A DNA stretch of 64,000 nucleotides, taken from Owenia fusiformis. Its lineage: Eukaryota > Annelida > Polychaeta > Sabellida > Oweniidae. The position numbers and the translations under genes are program-made. The stretch covers positions 16,759,915 through 16,823,914 of the forward strand of contig CAIIXF020000001.1 in the NCBI GenBank assembly GCA_903813345.2. Direction: 5' to 3'. Positions within the stretch are counted from its first letter, which is position 1, and each line of letters starts with the position of its first letter. The notes under the pieces are model-generated. The model made no database searches and had not been told where the DNA came from. It saw nothing but the letters and a program-made list of their open reading frames with translations. Shown piece after piece: positions 58,107 through 64,000 of this stretch.

Positions 58107-61100
58107 TTATTTCACAATGATTTCTGAACATCGAAAATGCCATTCTTGCGTATCATTCTGTGGGAAGATGTGGTGCGCCACCTGAAATAAAGAATATATT
58201 TTCATACCTTTCACACTCTTGTAGTCAAACATGTACAGTAAAACCTGTCTTAGTGGAACAACTTGAAGGTGCTCAACTTGCTGAGGTGTCCAACTTGCAG
58301 AGTTGTTCACTTTACAGGTTTTACTGTAGTTATTAGTACAAGTTATCTCCCATGCCAATATGGTTGTATATTCTAAGTAGAAACAGAATATAAGATCGTA
58401 TCTTACTTATAGACAAAAACAAATTAAAAAAAAAACAAAGAACAATTTAACTTATTCAAAAAAATTAGGCGAAAGTGGGTTAATTATCTGGTTTGATTCT
58501 TGTCTTGATATTCGATGAGATCAAATTGATGAGACAATGCAGGTTTTTATTTTTTTATCTTTTTTTCTTAAGTTCAAAAACAAATCAATGTTGCAATGAG
58601 GCACTTGGGAATCAGTGCTACTTTTTGGGTAAAAAAGTGGCCAAAAACTGAAAGGGCATGAGTAGAAATCATAATCAGCTAAATAACTTACATATAGTCT
58701 TATAAATATAAAACAACTTTTTATAATTAACTATCATATCAGGCTTACCACTCTACACACAAATCACTGATCTAGATTTTCAAACTGAAATTACGATAGG
58801 AATTAACGAAAACTAGATCGTGTTTAGCAATAATTTTTCAAATTCTCAAACCGGAAGTCAGCGATCAACTTTCATGGTATTTAGTTTTTGGGGGGAGGGG
58901 GGGGGGGTCAGAGTCAAAACTAGATTTATTTAGTTTCCAATCCGACATTGAACTACCTTAAAAGGAACACACTTATGAGGGGTGGGGAAGTTTTCTTGCG
59001 AATTAGCTGATATGTTGAATCATCAGATAAACTTATTTAGGTGTACTTACCACAGATTCTCTGGAGGGAATATCACATCTGCAATCTAAGGAGTCTCTAC
59101 AACTGACACAGTTCTTGCTCTTGCTACAGTCTACTCTCACTGTCACCTTACTTCTTGACTGAAACACAATCATAGATTAACATGTTAACCTCCAAGAGTT
59201 GAAGTTAGCAGGTGTAATATAGTGACATATATGAATGCAATCTAAGGAGTCTCTACAACTGACACAGTTCTTGCTCTTGCTACAGTCCACTCTCACTGTC
59301 ACCTTACTTCTTGACTGAAACACAATCATAGATTAACATGTTAGCCTCCAAGAGTTGAAGTTAGCAGGTGTAATATAGTGACATATATGAATGCAATCTA
59401 AGGAGTCTCTACAACTGACACAGTTCTTGCTCTTGCTACAGTCCACTCTCACTGTCACCTTATTTCTTGACTGAAACACAATCATAGATTAACATGTTAG
59501 CCTCCAAGAGTTGAAGTTAGCAGGTGTAATATAGTGACATATATGAATGCAATCTAAGGAGTCTCTACAACTGACACAGTTCTTGCTCTTGCTACAGTCC
59601 ACTCTCACTGTCACCTTACTTCTTGACTGAAACACAATCATAGATTAACATGTTAGCCTCCAAGAGTTGAAGTTAGCAGGTGTAATATAGTGACATATAT
59701 GAATGCAATCTAAGGAGTCTCTACAACTGACACAGTTCTTGCTCTTGCTACAGTCCACTCTCACTGTCACCTTACTTCTTGACTGAAACACAATTACAGA
59801 TTAACATGTTAACCTCCAAGAGTTGAAGTTAGCAGGTGTAATACAGTGACATATATGGATTGCATTTACAAGCAGTATGAAATTTCAAAGTAATATTTTT
59901 CGCATAAAAATAAAAACACAAATAGCTGAATGTTTAAAAGTGGATCCATTGTGCATTTATAAAAATATAAAGTACTATACTTGATTGTGCCTACCTTATT
60001 TTCTAGTGCCACGCTGGTACAGAAATCTGTTGTATATGTGTACATGGTGAGATCTTTCATATTTTTCACCTTACTGGCGTCACCCTGTAGAAAGAGATTC
60101 ATACATGGAAACACAGTCACATACACATGGAAATACATATTATTGGTTTAAATATTCTGGGTTTTCGTCCTGTCTTCTTTTTCCTTTTTTCCTTTTGGTG
60201 TTTCTTTAGTTATCTTACATATTACACTTTTGAATTGCACCTGTCAATCCTTAACTAAACTTACATAAAACTGCATCTGTTATAAGTTTGCCTTCAATAG
60301 AATTGCACAAGAAGAAAAAACATAGGCCTTTAAAGGATGACAAAGTACTGCTATCTTTCTGTCTGCCAAATATCTACAGAAGGCACCTTAGATATGAGAT
60401 ATATATCACAGTATGTAGTAGAGTTACTTCTATGTATTACCTTTGATAGTATTGCATGACAGAGGTCAGATGAATATTGCTGGTCAGGATCTGTGAAACC
60501 TGTTGCTTTCACATCAGCCTTTTTGGTGTCTTCGGTATAAACTTCAAGACTGAAGGGACAAGCCTAAATTTAAGAAAAACTATCATTATTGAACATTATA
60601 ATATATGTTTTCTCATTCATCACTTTCAAGTTTTAAATACATCTATTACATATAAAGATGCTATAGGTTATAAGGGAATCAGCCTTAAGAGCTATTTTTG
60701 TTTTCTGTGTGCAAAGAAATAATATATATTTTGAAATGGAACTACATGTACTAGAATAACAGCTTTTATTGTGTATGCGTGGGAAACAACCACTATAGAT
60801 TACCTGGCACTGTTAATTATTTTATATTTTAAAATTTTCAATACTTTTTTAAATTATACACTATTCTTGGATATCTAATGGTATGATGATTCTAAATTGA
60901 AAAATTGAATTTATTAAAGACTTATAACTTGGTTGATTACCTCATCCATTTCAAGGTTTTTATTGTAGCCCATACTACTCAGGGTTACCCACAAGTCTTC
61001 AGTATCACCCTCATTGTCATCAGCCTCCATCTGGTTTAAGTCTATGAATCCTTTCCGAGTAATTTGACCCTTTTTCAGCTCAAATTGTTCTAAATAGGAA

Positions 61101-63226
61101 AGGTAACAGTCACACATTAGTTAATTTCATTAATGAGAAAAATAGAAAATGGTAAGGTTAGATAAAATAGAGTGGTAATATAATGTATGTATCATTATAA
61201 AATTGATCACAGTTCCTTCACATCTAGAGAAAAATTTAAGATAAATTTGCTTCTTCAACATGGGCTCATCTTCTGTTATTTAAAAAATCACATTATAACT
61301 AGCCTCCTTTAGAAAGACATTTAACAGATAATGTTTTGTGAACTGGAGCCAGGTAGCAATTATTAGAGAAAGGGCCACTATACTATACATGCACATGTCT
61401 TCCACGGAACTTCCAGGGGGTTCATATTTGATAACTTTGGCCAAAAATGGAGCTTGAACACCTGAAAACCCTCTGGCTACTGGTCCGGTTAATATTTCAA
61501 CTTTGTACCTTCGACCACCTCCCACACATCATCAGTGACCTCCTCCCCACTTGTGCGTATGTTGTACATGTTAAACTCATCACGGCTTAGCAGACCATTG
61601 GCATCAAGGTCATTCATCTCAAATATATCAGACAAGGCCTCTCTGTAATGTACAGGGTGAGCCGTAAGAGTTGAAAATATATATATCTGCCAAGTTTTTT
61701 ATTTAAGTCATTTTGTAACTACAGAACAATAAGTTCGTAATTTTCCAAAAAATTAAATCATGCATATATTTAGAATGGAGCAAAATGCATCACAGGCTTC
61801 TGTGTCTAAGTGGAACACCTTTGATACCTCTAAATAAAAAAAGTGTTCCACTGATAGAGGTTCATTTAACATTAAGGAAGTTGGTCTTGGGATTGTGTAA
61901 AGTGTTCCACTAACACAGGTGTTCCACTTTATAAATTTCCCTGTCTTACTATACTGTATGAAGACAAATCATGGCTCAAAGGGAGTCATAGTTGAATTAA
62001 TTCTATGCTTCACTGAACGCATTTATCAATGATCACACATGCTGATTGTGAACTCCTATAGCACATTTTAGTCCACTGTACTTACTTAAAACTTTTAGTC
62101 AGCATAAAACTGCCGTCATCTTGTTTCCTTACAAGCTTTGTTTCAACTTTTGGTTCACTCCTTCGTCTCTTTAGGCGACACCCTGTTGTAAATGGCATCA
62201 ATGTGTATTTACCAGCATCTAGGTCACATCTCAGACCAAATTTCTAGAAAATAAATAATAAAAATCATGCACTACATTGAACTAGCATGCATCTTTATAG
62301 TAACAGACCAATTTCAAAACACACTGTATATTTCTTAAGTTCAAATTACTAATCTGTTCATCGCAACATTTTGTTTAGCGACAAAAAATGGGGGTTTCAG
62401 TTTTATACTTTCCTGACAATGGGTCATAAGTTCAAATCCCCGGGAGTAGTTTTATACATTCCGTCCATAGCACAAGCTCTATTTCCATTTTTTCAATCAG
62501 GAAAATCAGATTATTAGTATCAAGAGGGTGAAGTCAACAATCAATTCGGGACTGATCAGTTAGTTCATTTTAAGTTCACCATGCTTTGTCATCACTTGGA
62601 CAAATATTCTGGGATGGTCAACTTGAAGTTAATCCTGTTATGTCACTTACCCCTTTGTTGTCTTTTTGTTCAGTAAAAGTAACAAGTCTGTTACCGTCTC
62701 TGTCTGGTCTATCACGTAGCAACATTAACATTGTATCTATGGGGGCATCACTATACCGTGATTCATCTAGAAAAATACATTAACTAACTTTCTAAAATTA
62801 AACAAAAACACTCTAAGAACAGCAAATATTAAGTTCTAGTATTTACAGTTACTAGACTAAAGGGTCCAGGTACTGCACTTTTAAATGTTTCATTAGATAG
62901 TACTGCATCCTAAAGTTTTAAGCCTCATTTTTATTTAAATTAGTATTGCCCAATTCAATGTAATACATATATAGAATGCATGTATTTGGCAAAGGATAAA
63001 AAATGGCTACATCTTTATGGGGCAAATATGGTTGAATCTGAGCTAGTCATATAAAAAGAGCATCCCTCAATGCCCACCAGTACTTACCACTAGGCCTTAA
63101 ATAAAAGGGTTCTATAGTGATCCAGACACCACTGTCCTCGGGGAGCACCAACTGGAATTGTTGACTGACTATATTGCTATCATCATCAAAGAAAAAGCTA
63201 CCTCTTCTAAGCACCAATGACCAGTT
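58107..63226 (-). CDS. EFCAB7: EF-hand calcium-binding domain-containing protein 7 (C-terminal nine exons)
   Basis: A ciliary-base protein known in vertebrates to tether the EVC-EVC2 complex and tune Hedgehog signalling. Exons 63088-63226, 62651-62766, 62086-62243, 61509-61642, 60941-61089, 60441-60563, 59995-60084, 59051-59158 and 58107-58181 join in frame to 363 residues ending TAA; the N-terminal part lies right of the window. Recalled family landmarks, in order: GSFFFDDDSNIVSQQF; ITIEPFYLRP; GKYTLMPFTTGCRLKRR; FMLTKSFKEALSDIFE; a canonical EF-hand loop DLDANGLLSRDE; NIRTSGEEVTDDVWEV; ITRKGFIDLNQMEA; DLWVTLSSMGYNKNLE; ACPFSLEVY; MYTYTTDFCTSVALENK; SKNCVS; and the C-terminal HHIFPQNDTQEW. 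All occur in the same order in human EFCAB7. The eighth exon's acceptor and body are repeated five times (59051-59860); only the copy at 59158 leads to a proper donor. Confidence 0.93.
58234..58328. mobile_element. short TACAGTAAAACC MITE
   Basis: Ends TACAGTAAAACCTGTCTTAG and CACTTTACAGGTTTTACTGTA, about 95 bp, flanked by TA. It lies in the last EFCAB7 intron, 53 bp from the final exon. Confidence 0.7.
58885..58912 (+). repeat. G-run (possible quadruplex)
   Basis: TTTTTGGGGGGAGGGGGGGG in an EFCAB7 intron; long G runs can form a quadruplex. No function claimed. Confidence 0.5.
59051..59860 (-). repeat. 156-bp tandem array of an EFCAB7 exon start with its 3' splice site, five copies
   Basis: The block containing GTTTCAG, TCAAGAAGTAAGGTGACAGT, GCAAGAGCAAGAACTGTGTC and CTCCTTAGATTGCA recurs with exon starts at 59158 (true exon), 59314, 59470, 59626 and 59782. 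The four upstream copies lack the last 33 or so coding bases and the GTGGTAAGT donor and run instead into intron sequence (TTCATATATGTCACTATATT). Reading from any of them meets TAA before the next acceptor. The copies are almost identical, so the amplification is recent or kept uniform. Confidence 0.92.
61795..61950 (+). repeat. GTGTTCCACT dispersed repeat
   Basis: AAGTGGAACACCTTTGATAC, AAGTGTTCCACTGATAGAGG and TTCCACTAACACAGGTGTTC. It is closely related to 63255-63420 (shared GAGGTTCATTTAACAT and TGTTCCACTAACA). Both lie in EFCAB7 introns. Confidence 0.65.
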
Positions 63227-63254
63227 CTGAAAAACAAGTGTATTCAGTGCATAC

Positions 63255-63420
63255 AATAAAACATGTGGAACTCCTTTGGCACCTCTAAAAAGTGGTCCAC
63301 TAGGGAGGTGTTCCACTTAAAGAGGTTCATTTAACATCAAGTCAGTTTTATTTTGGGACTCTGAAAAGTGTTCCACTAACAGAAGTGTTCCACCTAACAG
63401 GTTTCAATGGTTGTACTGTA
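63255..63420 (+). repeat. GTGTTCCACT dispersed repeat, second copy
   Basis: Shares GAGGTTCATTTAACAT and AGTGTTCCACTAACAG with 61795-61950 and ends near CAGGTTTCAATGG, like the TACAGTGAAACC family. Confidence 0.65.
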
Positions 63421-63465
63421 TTCATTACTTTTAAAGGACAAGTCTCTGTTTGGAGAACAGTCTCT

Positions 63466-63720
63466 GGGCTAAAATTTCTTTTCATGAAAAATATAGAAAT
63501 ATCACCCAAATTAAATTATGAATATTCAAAAGAGAACATTTGGAAAACAGTCTCCTGGGCTAAAATTTCTTTTCATGAAAAATATAGAAATATCACCCAA
63601 ATTAAATTATGAATATTCAAAAGAGAACGTTTGGAAAACAGTCTCCTGGGCTAAAATTTCTTTTTATGAAAAATATAGAAATATTACCCAAATTAAATTA
63701 TGAATATTCAAAAGAGAACA
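63466..63720 (+). repeat. 91-bp tandem repeat, about three units
   Basis: GGGCTAAAATTTCTTTTCAT, then AGAAATATCACCCAAATTAA, then AAAAGAGAACATTTGGAAAA recurs at 63466, 63557 and 63648. Frames inside it are repeat-derived, not genes. Confidence 0.85.
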
Positions 63721-64000
63721 TTTAAATCTGCAAGATGTAAAAATAACAAAATTGTCCAAAGCAGGCATAATGTGCAGTAGACTGATCAACCTCGTTCTCC
63801 AAGCCGAGACTAGTCTTTTCCACTGGGATCTATCATAGACCTGTAAAGGTGCCTTGACCTCAACATTTGTACAAATGTCAGAATGCTAATAAAGACATAG
63901 AATAAAAAGATGTGAAAAAGTCATTATATTATTATTTCAATGATGAAATAAACATCACAATAACTGACCAAAATGTTCCATATTTTTTCTTCAGAATGCT

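Noticed and set aside
63741-63860. Minus-strand stretch after a CTTTACAG with VYDRSQWKRLVSAWRTRL, considered as an upstream EFCAB7 exon or a LINE tail
   Set aside because: It does not match the EFCAB7 segment expected before NWSLVL, has no convincing donor, and is too short to call as a retrotransposon end.

Overview
This is an AT-rich eukaryotic (animal) window with small spliced exons, GT-AG introns and very dense interspersed repeats. No bacterial operon structure, CRISPR array or retrovirus-like element is visible. Five host gene loci can be read by translating exons and matching splice phases, plus one complete small hormone gene nested inside one of them. The gene content (two paralogous secreted cysteine-rich/LamG proteins resembling shell-matrix Pif relatives, an insulin-type peptide with extra cysteines) together with the style of the repeats suggests a lophotrochozoan, most likely a bivalve mollusc. 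That assignment is inference.

Layout, left to right. 1-7071: repeats and unannotated intron-like DNA. 7072-20482 (+): the last six exons of the AMP-activated protein kinase alpha subunit (PRKAA), coding for the linker and C-terminal regulatory domain. The 8.6-kb intron between its fourth and fifth visible exons carries a complete same-strand insulin/relaxin-superfamily prepropeptide gene (coding 17345-18022). 23387-25902 (-): a three-exon SLC10-type sodium/bile-acid-like cotransporter of 507 residues. 31465-38342 (-) and 43362-54803 (-): two tandem eight-exon paralogues of 361 and 365 residues with signal peptide, two Cys-rich chitin-binding-like modules and a LamG-like domain. Their exon phases are identical and exons 1 and 3-8 have identical lengths. 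58107-63226 (-): the last nine exons of EFCAB7, a ciliary EF-hand protein; its 5' part lies beyond the right edge.

Mobile DNA fills the introns and spacers. The commonest family has a 5' hairpin ending in TTATGTCACCAC and a 3' end GGTGACATTTTGCATGTTAATGCC, with at least ten copies. Two copies carry long tandem cores rich in AGGTCA half-sites and bracket the first LamG gene in inverted orientation. There are also many foldback (palindromic) elements, one 4.7 kb long inside an intron of the second LamG gene; a 1.0-kb foldback with a 5-bp target duplication; a mariner-like MITE; a 5'-truncated LINE nested in another element; and several satellite-like arrays.

The two most interesting signals are: (1) the insulin-family hormone gene nested in the AMPK-alpha gene, which places an endocrine signal inside the energy-sensor kinase locus; and (2) repeated local amplification of 3' splice sites. 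In AMPK-alpha (2 copies, 96 bp), LamG gene A exon 4 (about 10 extra copies, 60 bp), EFCAB7 (5 copies, 156 bp) and, in weaker form, LamG gene A exon 5, the intron end plus the first bases of an exon have been tandemly multiplied.
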